Positions 10,493 through 25,191 of a DNA stretch of 64,000 nt are shown piece after piece. Location: the NCBI GenBank assembly GCA_029721435.1, contig CM056574.1, positions 1 to 64,000 of the forward strand, given 5' to 3'. Under the pieces are notes generated by a model. That model was not told the DNA's origin, ran no database searches, and worked only from the letters and a program-made list of their open reading frames with translations. Positions within the stretch are counted from its first letter, which is position 1. Every line of letters begins with the position of its first letter. This DNA comes from Gymnothorax reevesii (lineage: Eukaryota; Chordata; Actinopteri; Anguilliformes; Muraenidae). Both the position numbers and the translations under genes were made by a program.

Positions 10493-13400
10493 CCACCACC
10501 ATGGGCAGAAATGATGAATACCCACACAAAACACCCTACTAATTGAACGACCCATCAATCAAGGAAACCATCTGAAGAAGCTACAATCACACAGACTAGC
10601 ATTACGATCAACAAAGGACCACCATGGAAAGAAGAAGGGAGGAAAACCATTGGATCCCAACTCTGGAAAAGGCCCGACAGCCTCAATAAATAGCCTCAAA
10701 ACCACGCCTATCTTTTTTCTATCTGTGTAAAATAAGTTCCCACTAAAATAATTTTTTTATTCCCCTAAAAAAGAGGGAAAATTCGAGAACCGATGATGAG
10801 TGGCTACCGGAAAAACCTTTAGATTCACTCTATCGGATACCGGCAGAGCCACCTGAGAATTTCGACATCCCTTCTTGGTAAAATTAACTCCCTCTAAATT
10901 AACTCTTAAAATAACTACTTACAACCAACTTCTTGATAAGAACCCAACCCCACCCTAACCCTAACCCCTAAAAAAATGCCTAAACCTAACCTCAACCCCA
11001 AAACATGCCTAAACCCAACCTTAATACCTAACTCTATATCTAAACCCAATCCCTAACCTTAACCTAACCCCAACCCCATGCCTAAACTTAACCCTAACCC
11101 CAAAACAGGCCTAAACTTAACCCTAGCCCCAAAACATGCCTAAACCTAACCTAAAACCCAAATCATGCCTAAACCTAACCTTAACCCCAAAATGTGCCTA
11201 AACTTAACTCTAATACCCAACTCTTTACTAAACCCAAGCCCTAACCTGAACCTAATCCCAACCCCATGTCTAAACTTAATCCTAACCCCAAAACATATCT
11301 AAACCTAACTTTACCCCCAAAAACATGACTAAAATTAACCTTAAAACCCAAAACCCTAACCTTAATCTAACAGTTTAAAATTTACCTAAAATCCAGACCT
11401 AACCTTAAACCTAAAATTAACCTTAAAACTTAATCTAACCCCTAACACCTAAACCTCAATTTTCTACCCTACCTTGGACTTAACCTTAACCCCATATCTA
11501 AACCCAATCGACTTCTAACCTTAAATAACTCCAAGACCTAATCCTAACCTTAACCCCAACTTTAATCCCAACAATAATCATATCAACTTACCCTTTACCT
11601 TAAAACATAACTCCTCCCATTTACACCCACCTAATCCACCCCTACCTCACCAAATAATTTTAAATAGACTCTCCATAAACCCCTTACTCCTAACAAAACC
11701 AATTATTAAAACCCCAACTTTCCCCCTTTAGAATAAGAGTAAAAACAATTTTACACCCCAAAAATAACTCTCTTAACAGCCCTGAACACTAATCCTTTAA
11801 AACCACTAAGATAACCACAAATACCAATTCCCTTACTCCCCTAGACACTAAAAATACCTTTTAATCAATCCCCAAACCCTTATTAAGCCTCCAATCAATT
11901 AAAAAACCTTTTACTCCATAGGCGCTAAAACCAAAAAACAAAAACCGATGCACTCTCCAACAAAATGCTAAAAAACACACTTCTCCTTAAAATAAAGAAC
12001 CACAAAAAGTTTCTCAAAAAATAACAAATCCTTACCCCTCAAAAAATAATTTTTATTCACTTCCGTATTAGAATTAAATATTACCGTTCCAATAAAGCAT
12101 TATGGTCTTAAAAATATTAATATACTGTTATTACACACTAATTAATGTACTATTAAGTCCCAAAACACCATTAAACCTTAATATCCTTAACAACAAGTAT
12201 ATTAATAACACCATTTCGCAGAAATAAAATATTTCATTTTTGTAACCATAGATTAAAACGCAATTCGCAATTAGGTACCGGTTAACCGAAAAACCATTAA
12301 AATAAGGCGAAGACACTCGCGTTCTATCGCAGGTGAGTCCCTTTTGACATTAAATTGTCTCTCGGGCCCTCCGCCACGGTATAAAATTAAAAAGACGGCT
12401 TCCTGGGGTCGTGCGGTGTATGGGACACAGGACTTCGTCATAGGACTTAGAGCAATTCCTGGGGTCGTGCGGTGTTTGGGACACAGGATTTTGCTATGGT
12501 AGTCCCACTCTGGGACCCCATAGAAGCGAGTTATGGGGGGGCGACGTCTCAGCGCCGCCAACCCCTACTCCTTCTTACGGAGGGATTCCGGCGGGCTACG
12601 CTATAGCGGGGCTTGTCCGTTTTCCTCCCAAAGGGGTCCTGGACGGGATGAGGTATTGCTGTGATGTCGGACCGCATCTTCGGCCCTGATTGACCAATAG
12701 TCGTGGTAACCTTGCGGTGTTAACAAGCGGCTGGTCGGTCAGGGGGTAAGTATGCGGCCCCCCTGGGTTCCCTTGGAACAGCACGCAGGGTGTGGTGGTC
12801 CAGGGCGTCAGGACCTTCATCGTGGCCCAGTTTTCTATGGAGATTAGCTCCGTTCATGCAACGGCACATCTGCACTACATGCGATTCTTTGTTATTTTAC
12901 CTCACTAGGAGGTCTAAAAACCTTCCTGATGTGACCCCCTCTTTTATTTTTTCTACCTTTTATTTGGAGCGAATTGACTTTTCCAATACCCACGACCAAG
13001 AAGACTCCTGGAATTTCTTCATCTCGGACTTTCAACTACCAAATTAACTCTACTTGTAAATTCCAATCTGAAAACCCATCCTCCATAATTTGGATACCCC
13101 AAATTCATTCCAGAACCATGGATAGCTTACAAAACTTAATTCGATCCCTTCTCAAAAAACTTATCAAATTCTTTTTAACGATTATCCCAGAATAAACCAA
13201 TTGAACTTTTCTCAATATTTACAAACTCCTAGACTCCAATTCAGACCCCTCCGCTAATTGTTTCCAACTTTAAAAACCTTTCCGCTGATTAAATCTGCCC
13301 AACACAATTTTTATCTTACCAACCACCTAAAAACAGCTATCTCCACCAAATTTCTCACGGGTCTCCTTTGGACTCCCGGGAATAAATACACATCGCCTCC

Positions 13401-13567
13401 GCTAATTCAAACCCTCAACAAAAACCTTTCCGCTAATTCAGGACCAAACCAAGCAACAACTTCATACAATCCTTCAAAAACAAAGAATAAAAATCAACAT
13501 TAATGGATCTATACATCCCTATCCCCCTAAAAATACCCACTATATTCAACTATAAGCTGAGCAAACT

Positions 13568-14011
13568 CTCATATGTCCGCAGGGTCCAAGATTGGATATG
13601 AGGTCCTTGCGAACATCATGAGAGAATTCCATATCTAAAACAACTCTACCCAAAGGATAGAGTAAACTCTCATATGTACGCAATCGCCAAGATTGGATAT
13701 GAGGCCTTTGCGAACATTATGAGTAAATTCCTTATTTACAAAACTCCACCCAAAAGATAGAGTAAACTCTCATATGTACGCAATCGCCAAGATTGGATAT
13801 GAGGCCTTTGCGAACATTATGAGAAACCTCCTTCATAATCCAACTTCAAAGAAAAAAAGCGAACTCTCTCATATGTGAGCAATTGCCAAGATTGGATATG
13901 AGGCTCTTGCGAACATCATGAGACATCTGCTCAGCACACCCTTGGCATTTAATCTGCTCATATGTACGCGAGCGTCAAGATTGGATATGAGACGCCCGCG
14001 AACATTATGAG
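13568..14011 (+). other. Five-hairpin cluster (unit 2)
   Basis: Same five 55-nt hairpins as at 8348, shifted by 5220; no differences noticed in stems or loops. Confidence 0.8.
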
Positions 14012-14320
14012 GCCTGACTAAAAATACTTTACTTCGCGCTTATAAAAAACTAACAAATACTTAAACCCCATTAACGGAACTTTCACCCCCAAATATTAAA
14101 AAAACCATTTAAGAGACTCTCCCCCCTCTCTCTCGTACGGCGTAAAAAGTATCAACGGTTGAAAAACCCTTTGAAAAACTCTAACAGTTACTCACCTCAA
14201 ATTACCTTAAACTCACCGATAGACCTCCATGCGTCACTTTAAAAGAACCTTATTAGAACTTACTTTCTAGCCATTTAAAAAGAAATAAACCTTAAAAAAC
14301 CTTAAACTCCATTTGGCTAT

Positions 14321-14433
14321 GGGACACACCCCGAGATTGATCACCTCGGTGGGGCCGTCCTTGGGTGAGGGTGTCTAGTGGTAATGGCCGAAACACCCTA
14401 TGACCCTAAGGTACACTACTGACGATGTGTCCT
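14321..14433 (+). ncRNA. Candidate three-stem structured RNA (unit 2)
   Basis: Same sequence and fold as at 9101-9213. Confidence 0.45.
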
Positions 14434-14490
14434 GAAATTCATCCTAAAACCTTATTAGCCCCATTTCTTAATATAGCTAGCAACACACCC

Positions 14491-14572
14491 TGGCTCCCCT
14501 AGAGGGAGCCAAGGGCTATTGAACACCACTTTCGGTGTCACTAAGAGTTATCGACTTTTCCGAGACTCTTAG
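14491..14572 (+). other. Three-hairpin run (unit 2)
   Basis: Same as 9271-9352. Confidence 0.6.
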
Positions 14573-17500
14573 CTCCTCTCCTCTCCCTCTTGCTCTATCT
14601 ACCCCCCTTCTCTAGGACCGGACAACTGCGTGGTAACTCGTACTAACGTGCGTCGGCCAGTGCATTCCCGCGTACTTCACTTCAAACCGGCAATGCTCCT
14701 GCGGGAGCTTGTTGGGGAGTACGTGAGTATATTGAGAGCCTAACCTAGCCCGTGCCTCGGAACCGACTTGTTACCATAAAGCCAACGTCCAACTATGGTC
14801 ATTCTCCACCTCTCTCCCTGTCAACCCCCTCAGCTATCCCCCTCTCAAGAGTAGTTCACGATTTTAGGAGAGATATCTTCTACAATCAAGTTAACTTTTT
14901 TCTTCATTTATCCCCAGACCCAAATACCAGGATGCGGCATCTTAACAACCCCCAACGACTCACCAGAACTCTTCACAAAACTTCTTAAAGCACATCACCA
15001 CCCTTGACATGCCGGAAGCTGGAACCAGAAGAAAAAAATACCCCCAATCCCTCTTTAAAATAGAGAAATGACTTTACACGATCACACAACCCACCTTAGC
15101 TCTATATATCGTACCCAGACCCTTATAGAAGGAAAACGCATTTAATTCACTATATACAAATTCAAAAGTATTAGAAGAAACCTACCAAAACATAATTGAA
15201 GAACTCCGGGACATGGAACTAGCACCCCTGACAGATGACATCCAATGAGCATGAGAGATACCTTCTGAACTTAAGACGGAATCTTTATAATCGCCCGAAA
15301 ACCATTACCAATCCCTCCATCACCCGACCGAGGAAGACAGACACCCCCGAAAAAAAAGCCCACCCAAAAAGATACGGAACAATAGGACAAAATCACCAGA
15401 AGACCCTCCCAATCCGGAACCGACCCCCCAGACCGAAGTCAGACCCCCATCCCCCGGGAATTCCGAAAGACCACAAGAGGAACTCCCGGAACTTAACCTG
15501 AGATGAAAATCCCTTAACCGACCAACCCGAATTCAAACTATCCTGAACTCAAGTCTGCAACCGGAACCTCTTCGGACCAGATGACAGACTAACAAAACCA
15601 AACCCCCATCCAACACCCCAACACCCGGAACTCCGATGAAACACAGAACAACCTTTTTCTTTCTTTTTTTTCCCCCTCTTCCCCCCCCCCCCCCCCCCCT
15701 TTTTTTCCCCCTCCCACCACCATGGGCAGAAATGATGAATACCCACACAAAACACCCTACTAATTGAACGACCCATCAATCAAGGAAACCATCTGAAGAA
15801 GCTACAATCACACAGACTAGCATTACGATCAACAAAGGACCACCATGGAAAGAAGAAGGGAGGAAAACCATTGGATCCCAACTCTGGAAAAGGCCCGACA
15901 GCCTCAATAAATAGCCTCAAAACCACGCCTATCTTTTTTCTATCTGTGTAAAATAAGTTCCCACTAAAATAATTTTTTTATTCCCCTAAAAAAGAGGGAA
16001 AATTCGAGAACCGATGATGAGTGGCTACCGGAAAAACCTTTAGATTCACTCTATCGGATACCGGCAGAGCCACCTGAGAATTTCGACATCCCTTCTTGGT
16101 AAAATTAACTCCCTCTAAATTAACTCTTAAAATAACTACTTACAACCAACTTCTTGATAAGAACCCAACCCCACCCTAACCCTAACCCCTAAAAAAATGC
16201 CTAAACCTAACCTCAACCCCAAAACATGCCTAAACCCAACCTTAATACCTAACTCTATATCTAAACCCAATCACTAACCTTAACCTAACCCCAACCCCAT
16301 GCCTAAACTTAACCCTAACCCCAAAACAGGCCTAAACTTAACCCTAACCCCAAAACATGCCTAAACCTAACCTAAAACCCAAATCATGCCTAAACCTAAC
16401 CTTAACCCCAAAATATGCCTAAACTTAACTCTAATACCCAACTCTTTACTAAACCCAACCCCTAACCTGAACCTAATCCCAACCCCATGTCTAAACTTAA
16501 TCCTAACCCCAAAACATATCTAAACCTAACTTTACCCCCAAAAACATGACTAAAATTAACCTTAAAACCCAAAACCCTAACCTTAATCTAACAGTTTAAA
16601 ATTTACCTAAAATCCAGACCTAACCTTAAACCTAAAATTAACCTTAAAACTTAATCTAACCCCTAACACCTAAACCTCAATTTTCTACCCTACCTTGGAC
16701 TTAACCTTAACCCCATATCTAAACCCAATCGACTTCTAACCTTAAATACCTCCAAGACCTAATCCTAACCTTAACCCCAACTTTAATCCCAACAATAAGC
16801 ATATCAACTTACCCTTTACCTTAAAACATAACTCCTCCCATTTACACCCACCTAATCCACCCCTACCTCACCAAATAATTTAAAATACACTCTCCATAAA
16901 CCCCTTACTCATAACAAAACCAATTATTAAAACCCCAACTTTCCCCCTTTAGAATAAGAGTAAAAACAATTTTACACCCCAAAAATAACTCTCTTAACAG
17001 CCCTGAACACTAATCCTTTAAAACCACTAAGATAACCACAAATACCAATTCCCTTACTCCCCTAGACACTAAAAATACCTTTTAATCAATCCCCAAACCC
17101 TTATTAAGCCTCCAATCAATTAAAAAACCTTTTACTCCATAGGCGCTAAAACCAAAAAACAAAAACCGATGCACTCTCCAACAAAATGCTAAAAAACACA
17201 CTTCTCCTTAAAATAAAGAACCACAAAAAGTTTCTCAAAAAATAACAAATCCTTACCCCTCAAAAAATAATTTTTATTCACTTCCGTATTAGAATTAAAT
17301 ATTACCGTTCCAATAAAGCATTATGGTCTTAAAAATATTAATATACTGTTATTACACACTAATTAATGTACTATTAAGTCCCAAAACACCATTAAACCTT
17401 AATATCCTTAACAACAAGTATATTAATAACACCATTTCGCAGAAATAAAATATTTCATTTTTGTAACCATAGATTAAAACGCAATTCGCAATTAGGTACC

Positions 17501-18788
17501 GGTTAACCGAAAAACCATTAAAATAAGGCGAAGACACTCGCGTTCTATCGCAGGTGAGTCCCTTTTGACATTAAATTGTCTCTCGGGCCCTCCGCCACGG
17601 TATAAAATTAAAAAGACGGCTTCCTGGGGTCGTGCGGTGTATGGGACACAGGACTTCGTCATAGGACTTAGAGCAATTCCTGGGGTCGTGCGGTGTTTGG
17701 GACACAGGATTTTGCTATGGTAGTCCCACTCTGGGACCCCATAGAAGCGAGTTATGGGGGGGCGACGTCTCAGCGCCGCCAACCCCTACTCCTTCTTACG
17801 GAGGGATTCCGGCGGGCTACGCTATAGCGGGGCTTGTCCGTTTTCCTCCCAAAGGGGTCCTGGACGGGATGAGGTATTGCTGTGATGTCGGACCGCATCT
17901 TCGGCCCTGATTGACCAATAGTCGTGGTAACCTTGCGGTGTTAACAAGCGGCTGGTCGGTCAGGGGGTAAGTATGCGGCCCCCCTGGGTTCCCTTGGAAC
18001 AGCACGCAGGGTGTGGTGGTCCAGGGCGTCAGGACCTTCATCGTGGCCCAGTTTTCTATGGAGATTAGCTCCGTTCATGCAACGGCACATCTGCACTACA
18101 TGCGATTCTTTGTTATTTTACCTCACTAGGAGGTCTAAAAACCTTCCTGATGTGACCCCCTCTTTTATTTTTTCTACCTTTTATTTGGAGCGAATTGACT
18201 TTTCCAATACCCACGACCAAGAAGACTCCTGGAATTTCTTCATCTCGGACTTTCAACTACCAAATTAACTCTACTTGTAAATTCCAATCTGAAAACCCAT
18301 CCTCCATAATTTGGATACCCCAAATTCATTCCAGAACCATGGATAGCTTACAAAACTTAATTCGATCCCTTCTCAAAAAACTTATCAAATTCTTTTTAAC
18401 GATTATCCCAGAATAAACCAATTGAACTTTTCTCAATATTTACAAACTCCTAGACTCCAATTCAGACCCCTCCGCTAATTGTTTCCAACTTTAAAAACCT
18501 TTCCGCTGATTAAATCTGCCCAACACAATTTTTATCTTACCAACCACCTAAAAACAGCTATCTCCACCAAATTTCTCACGGGTCTCCTTTGGACTCCCGG
18601 GAATAAATACACATCGCCTCCGCTAATTCAAACCCTCAACAAAAACCTTTCCGCTAATTCAGGACCAAACCAAGCAACAACTTCATACAATCCTTCAAAA
18701 ACAAAGAATAAAAATCAACATTAATGGATCTATACATCCCTATCCCCCTAAAAATACCCACTATATTCAACTATAAGCTGAGCAAACT

Positions 18789-19232
18789 CTCATATGTCCG
18801 CAGGGTCCAAGATTGGATATGAGGTCCTTGCGAACATCATGAGAGAATTCCATATCTAAAACAACTCTACCCAAAGGATAGAGTAAACTCTCATATGTAC
18901 GCAATCGCCAAGATTGGATATGAGGCCTTTGCGAACATTATGAGTAAATTCCTTATTTACAAAACTCCACCCAAAAGATAGAGTAAACTCTCATATGTAC
19001 GCAATCGCCAAGATTGGATATGAGGCCTTTGCGAACATTATGAGAAACCTCCTTCATAATCCAACTTCAAAGAAAAAAAGCGAACTCTCTCATATGTGAG
19101 CAATTGCCAAGATTGGATATGAGGCTCTTGCGAACATCATGAGACATCTGCTCAGCACACCCTTGGCATTTAATCTGCTCATATGTACGCGAGCGTCAAG
19201 ATTGGATATGAGACGCCCGCGAACATTATGAG
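18789..19232 (+). other. Five-hairpin cluster (unit 3)
   Basis: Same as unit 1, offset 10441. Confidence 0.8.
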
Positions 19233-19541
19233 GCCTGACTAAAAATACTTTACTTCGCGCTTATAAAAAACTAACAAATACTTAAACCCCATTAACGGAA
19301 CTTTCACCCCCAAATATTAAAAAAACCATTTAAGAGACTCTCCCCCCTCTCTCTCGTACGGCGTAAAAAGTATCAACGGTTGAAAAACCCTTTGAAAAAC
19401 TCTAACAGTTACTCACCTCAAATTACCTTAAACTCACCGATAGACCTCCATGCGTCACTTTAAAAGAACCTTATTAGAACTTACTTTCTAGCCATTTAAA
19501 AAGAAATAAACCTTAAAAAACCTTAAACTCCATTTGGCTAT

Positions 19542-19654
19542 GGGACACACCCCGAGATTGATCACCTCGGTGGGGCCGTCCTTGGGTGAGGGTGTCTAGT
19601 GGTAATGGCCGAAACACCCTATGACCCTAAGGTACACTACTGACGATGTGTCCT
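19542..19654 (+). ncRNA. Candidate three-stem structured RNA (unit 3)
   Basis: Same sequence and fold as at 9101-9213. Confidence 0.45.
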
Positions 19655-19711
19655 GAAATTCATCCTAAAACCTTATTAGCCCCATTTCTTAATATAGCTA
19701 GCAACACACCC

Positions 19712-19793
19712 TGGCTCCCCTAGAGGGAGCCAAGGGCTATTGAACACCACTTTCGGTGTCACTAAGAGTTATCGACTTTTCCGAGACTCTTAG
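19712..19793 (+). other. Three-hairpin run (unit 3)
   Basis: Same as 9271-9352. Confidence 0.6.
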
Positions 19794-22700
19794 CTCCTCT
19801 CCTCTCCCTCTTGCTCTATCTACCCCCCTTCTCTAGGACCGGACAACTGCGTGGTAACTCGTACTAACGTGCGTCGGCCAGTGCATTCCCGCGTACTTCA
19901 CTTCAAACCGGCAATGCTCCTGCGGGAGCTTGTTGGGGAGTACGTGAGTATATTGAGAGCCTAACCTAGCCCGTGCCTCGGAACCGACTTGTTACCATAA
20001 AGCCAACGTCCAACTATGGTCATTCTCCACCTCTCTCCCTGTCAACCCCCTCAGCTATCCCCCTCTCAAGAGTAGTTCACGATTTTAGGAGAGATATCTT
20101 CTACAATCAAGTTAACTTTTTTCTTCATTTATCCCCAGACCCAAATACCAGGATGCGGCATCTTAACAACCCCCAACGACTCACCAGAACTCTTCACAAA
20201 ACTTCTTAAAGCACATCACCACCCTTGACATGCCGGAAGCTGGAACCAGAAGAAAAAAATACCCCCAATCCCTCTTTAAAATAGAGAAATGACTTTACAC
20301 GATCACACAACCCACCTTAGCTCTATATATCGTACCCAGACCCTTATAGAAGGAAAACGCATTTAATTCACTATATACAAATTCAAAAGTATTAGAAGAA
20401 ACCTACCAAAACATAATTGAAGAACTCCGGGACATGGAACTAGCACCCCTGACAGATGACATCCAATGAGCATGAGAGATACCTTCTGAACTTAAGACGG
20501 AATCTTTATAATCGCCCGAAAACCATTACCAATCCCTCCATCACCCGACCGAGGAAGACAGACACCCCCGAAAAAAAAGCCCACCCAAAAAGATACGGAA
20601 CAATAGGACAAAATCACCAGAAGACCCTCCCAATCCGGAACCGACCCCCCAGACCGAAGTCAGACCCCCATCCCCCGGGAATTCCGAAAGACCACAAGAG
20701 GAACTCCCGGAACTTAACCTGAGATGAAAATCCCTTAACCGACCAACCCGAATTCAAACTATCCTGAACTCAAGTCTGCAACCGGAACCTCTTCGGACCA
20801 GATGACAGACTAACAAAACCAAACCCCCATCCAACACCCCAACACCCGGAACTCCGATGAAACACAGAACAACCTTTTTCTTTCTTTTTTTTTCCCCCCT
20901 TCCCCCCCCCCCCCCCCCCCTTTTTTTCCCCCTCCCACCACCATGGGCAGAAATGATGAATACCCACACAAAACACCCTACTAATTGAACGACCCATCAA
21001 TCAAGGAAACCATCTGAAGAAGCTACAATCACACAGACTAGCATTACGATCAACAAAGGACCACCATGGAAAGAAGAAGGGAGGAAAACCATTGGATCCC
21101 AACTCTGGAAAAGGCCCGACAGCCTCAATAAATAGCCTCAAAACCACGCCTATCTTTTTTCTATCTGTGTAAAATAAGTTCCCACTAAAATAATTTTTTT
21201 ATTCCCCTAAAAAAGAGGGAAAATTCGAGAACCGATGATGAGTGGCTACCGGAAAAACCTTTAGATTCACTCTATCGGATACCGGCAGAGCCACCTGAGA
21301 ATTTCGACATCCCTTCTTGGTAAAATTAACTCCCTCTAAATTAACTCTTAAAATAACTACTTACAACCAACTTCTTGATAAGAACCCAACCCCACCCTAA
21401 CCCTAACCCCTAAAAAAATGCCTAAACCTAACCTCAACCCCAAAACATGACTAAACCCAACCTTAATACCTAACTCTATATCTAAACCCAATCCCTAACC
21501 TTAACCTAACCCCAACCCCATGCCTAAACTTAACCCTAACCCCAAAACAGGCCTAAACTTAACCCTAACCCCAAAACATGCCTAAACCTAACCTAAAACC
21601 CAAATCATGCCTAAACCTAACCTTAACCCCAAAATATGCCTAAACTTAACTCTAATACCCAACTCTTTACTAAACCCAACCCCTAACCTGAACCTAATCC
21701 CAACCCCATGTCTAAACTTAATCCTAACCCCAAAACATATCTAAACCTAACTTTACCCCCAAAAACATGACTAAAATTAACCTTAAAACCCAAAACCCTA
21801 ACCTTAATCTAACAGTTTAAAATTTACCTAAAATCCAGACCTAACCTTAAACCTAAAATTAACCTTAAAACTTAATCTAACCCCTAACACCTAAACCTCA
21901 ATTTTCTACCCTACCTTGGACTTAACCTTAACCCCATATCTAAACCCAATCGACTTCTAACCTTAAATACCTCCAAGACCTAATCCTAACCTTAACCCCA
22001 ACTTTAATCCCAACAATAATCATATCAACTTACCCTTTACCTTAAAACATAACTCCTCCCATTTACACCCACCTAATCCACCCCTACCTCACCAAATAAT
22101 TTTAAATAGACTCTCCATAAACCCCTTACTCCTAACAAAACCAATTATTAAAACCCCAACTTTCCCCCTTTAGAATAAGAGTAAAAACAATTTTACACCC
22201 CAAAAATAACTCTCTTAACAGCCCTGAACACTAATCCTTTAAAACCACTAAGATAACCACAAATACCAATTCCCTTACTCCCCTAGACACTAAAAATACC
22301 TTTTAATCAATCCCCAAACCCTTATTAAGCCTCCAATCAATTAAAAAACCTTTTACTCCATAGGCGCTAAAACCAAAAAACAAAAACCGATGCACTCTCC
22401 AACAAAATGCTAAAAAACACACTTCTCCTTAAAATAAAGAACCACAAAAAGTTTCTCAAAAAATAACAAATCCTTACCCCTCAAAAAATAATTTTTATTC
22501 ACTTCCGTATTAGAATTAAATATTACCGTTCCAATAAAGCATTATGGTCTTAAAAATATTAATATACTGTTATTACACACTAATTAATGTACTATTAAGT
22601 CCCAAAACACCATTAAACCTTAATATCCTTAACAACAAGTATATTAATAACACCATTTCGCAGAAATAAAATATTTCATTTTTGTAACCATAGATTAAAA

Positions 22701-24009
22701 CGCAATTCGCAATTAGGTACCGGTTAACCGAAAAACCATTAAAATAAGGCGAAGACACTCGCGTTCTATCGCAGGTGAGTCCCTTTTGACATTAAATTGT
22801 CTCTCGGGCCCTCCGCCACGGTATAAAATTAAAAAGACGGCTTCCTGGGGTCGTGCGGTGTATGGGACACAGGACTTCGTCATAGGACTTAGAGCAATTC
22901 CTGGGGTCGTGCGGTGTTTGGGACACAGGATTTTGCTATGGTAGTCCCACTCTGGGACCCCATAGAAGCGAGTTATGGGGGGGCGACGTCTCAGCGCCGC
23001 CAACCCCTACTCCTTCTTACGGAGGGATTCCGGCGGGCTACGCTATAGCGGGGCTTGTCCGTTTTCCTCCCAAAGGGGTCCTGGACGGGATGAGGTATTG
23101 CTGTGATGTCGGACCGCATCTTCGGCCCTGATTGACCAATAGTCGTGGTAACCTTGCGGTGTTAACAAGCGGCTGGTCGGTCAGGGGGTAAGTATGCGGC
23201 CCCCCTGGGTTCCCTTGGAACAGCACGCAGGGTGTGGTGGTCCAGGGCGTCAGGACCTTCATCGTGGCCCAGTTTTCTATGGAGATTAGCTCCGTTCATG
23301 CAACGGCACATCTGCACTACATGCGATTCTTTGTTATTTTACCTCACTAGGAGGTCTAAAAACCTTCCTGATGTGACCCCCTCTTTTATTTTTTCTACCT
23401 TTTATTTGGAGCGAATTGACTTTTCCAATACCCACGACCAAGAAGACTCCTGGAATTTCTTCATCTCGGACTTTCAACTACCAAATTAACTCTACTTGTA
23501 AATTCCAATCTGAAAACCCATCCTCCATAATTTGGATACCCCAAATTCATTCCAGAACCATGGATAGCTTACAAAACTTAATTCGATCCCTTCTCAAAAA
23601 ACTTATCAAATTCTTTTTAACGATTATCCCAGAATAAACCAATTGAACTTTTCTCAATATTTACAAACTCCTAGACTCCAATTCAGACCCCTCCGCTAAT
23701 TGTTTCCAACTTTAAAAACCTTTCCGCTGATTAAATCTGCCCAACACAATTTTTATCTTACCAACCACCTAAAAACAGCTATCTCCACCAAATTTCTCAC
23801 GGGTCTCCTTTGGACTCCCGGGAATAAATACACATCGCCTCCGCTAATTCAAACCCTCAACAAAAACCTTTCCGCTAATTCAGGACCAAACCAAGCAACA
23901 ACTTCATACAATCCTTCAAAAACAAAGAATAAAAATCAACATTAATGGATCTATACATCCCTATCCCCCTAAAAATACCCACTATATTCAACTATAAGCT
24001 GAGCAAACT

Positions 24010-24467
24010 CTCATATGTCCGCAGGGTCCAAGATTGGATATGAGGTCCTTGCGAACATCATGAGAGAATTCCATATCTAAAACAACTCTACCCAAAGGAT
24101 AGAGTAAACTCTCATATGTACGCAATCGTGTACGCAATCGCCAAGATTGGATATGAGGCCTTTGCGAACATTATGAGTAAATTCCTTATTTACAAAACTC
24201 CATCCAAAAAATAGAGTAAACTCTCATATGTACGCAATCGCCAAGATTGGATATGAGGCCTTTGCGAACATTATGAGAAACCTCCTTCATAATCCAACTT
24301 CAAAAGAAAAAAAAGCGAACTCTCTCATATGTGAGCAATTGCCAAGATTGGATATGAGGCTCTTGCGAACATCATGAGACATCTGCTCAGCGCACCCTTG
24401 GCATTTAATCTGCTCATATGTACGCGAGCGTCAAGATTGGATATGAGACGCCCGCGAACATTATGAG
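24010..24467 (+). other. Five-hairpin cluster (unit 4)
   Basis: Five copies again. The second has a 12-bp duplication in its 5' arm that should disturb pairing. The 14-nt loop is unchanged in all five although flanking spacers vary. Confidence 0.75.
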
Positions 24468-24777
24468 GCCTGACTAAAAATACTTTACTTCGCGCTTAGA
24501 AAAAAACTAACAAATACTTAAACCCCATTAACGGAACTTTCACCCCCAAATATTAAAAAACCAATTAAGAGACTCTCCGCCCCTCTCTCTCGTACGGCGT
24601 AAAAAGTATCAACGGTTGAAAAACCCTTTGAAAAACTCTAATAGTTACTCACCTCAAATTACCTTAAACTTACCGATAGACCTCCATGCGTCACTTTAAA
24701 AGAACCTTATTAGAACTTACTTTCTAGCCATTTAAAAAGAAATAAACCTTAAAACCTTAAAAACTTCATTTGGCTAC

Positions 24778-24890
24778 GGGACACACCCCGAGATTGATCA
24801 CCTCGGTGGGGCCGTCCTTGGGTGAGGGTGTCTAGTGGTAATGGCCGAAACACCCTGTGACCCTAAGGTACACTACTGACGATGTGTCCT
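24778..24890 (+). ncRNA. Candidate three-stem structured RNA (unit 4)
   Basis: Same 113-nt length as in the other units. The only substitution I see inside is ACCCTATGACC to ACCCTGTGACC, outside the stems, although the surrounding sequence has diverged. Confidence 0.45.
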
Positions 24891-24947
24891 GAAATTTATC
24901 CTAAAACCTTATTAGCCCCATTTCTCAAAATAGCTAGTAAAACACCC

Positions 24948-25029
24948 TGGCTCCCCTAGAGGGAGCCAAGGGCTACACAACACCACTTTCGGTGTCACTA
25001 AGAGTTGTCGACTTTTCCGAAACTCTTAG
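24948..25029 (+). other. Three-hairpin run (unit 4)
   Basis: Stems 1 and 2 are unchanged. In stem 3 GTTATCG..CGAGAC has become GTTGTCG..CGAAAC, which turns a T-G wobble next to the stem into a T-A pair. Confidence 0.55.
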
Positions 25030-25191
25030 TTCCTCTCCCTCTTGCTCTATCTACCCCCCTTCTCTAGGACCGGACAACTGCGTGGTAACTCGTACTAACG
25101 TGCGTCGGCCAGTGCATTTCCGCGTACTTCACTTCAAACCGGCAATGCTCCTACGTGAGCTTGTTGGGGAGTACGTGAGTATATTGAGAGC

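Larger units (their letters stand above)
6593..11041 (+). repeat. Satellite unit 1, right segment
   Basis: This is the remainder of unit 1 after the insertion. With the insertion removed the unit is 5220 bp, against 5221 bp for units 2 and 3. Long G-poor stretches alternate with G-containing islands (about 7030-7700, 8340-8800 and 9090-9560). Short open frames here recur in all units only because the DNA is nearly identical; they resemble no known protein. Confidence 0.9.
11042..16262 (+). repeat. Satellite unit 2 (5221 bp, uninterrupted)
   Basis: A complete unit without the unit-1 insertion. It shows the intact target GATAACCACAAA at about 11810. The first ~780 bp are degenerate telomeric motif, then a G-poor spacer with folded islands. 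It is nearly identical to unit 3, as expected of an array under concerted evolution. Confidence 0.95.
16263..21483 (+). repeat. Satellite unit 3 (5221 bp)
   Basis: Complete unit in the same orientation. It differs from unit 2 by scattered single substitutions in the telomere-like part (for example CACTAACC for CCCTAACC at its start) and in the poly(C) tract. Confidence 0.95.

Noticed and set aside
10930..11100. Telomerase RNA template region
   Set aside because: CCCTAACCC is present, but there is no pseudoknot, CR4/5 or H/ACA-like arrangement that I can identify; degenerate telomeric DNA explains it.
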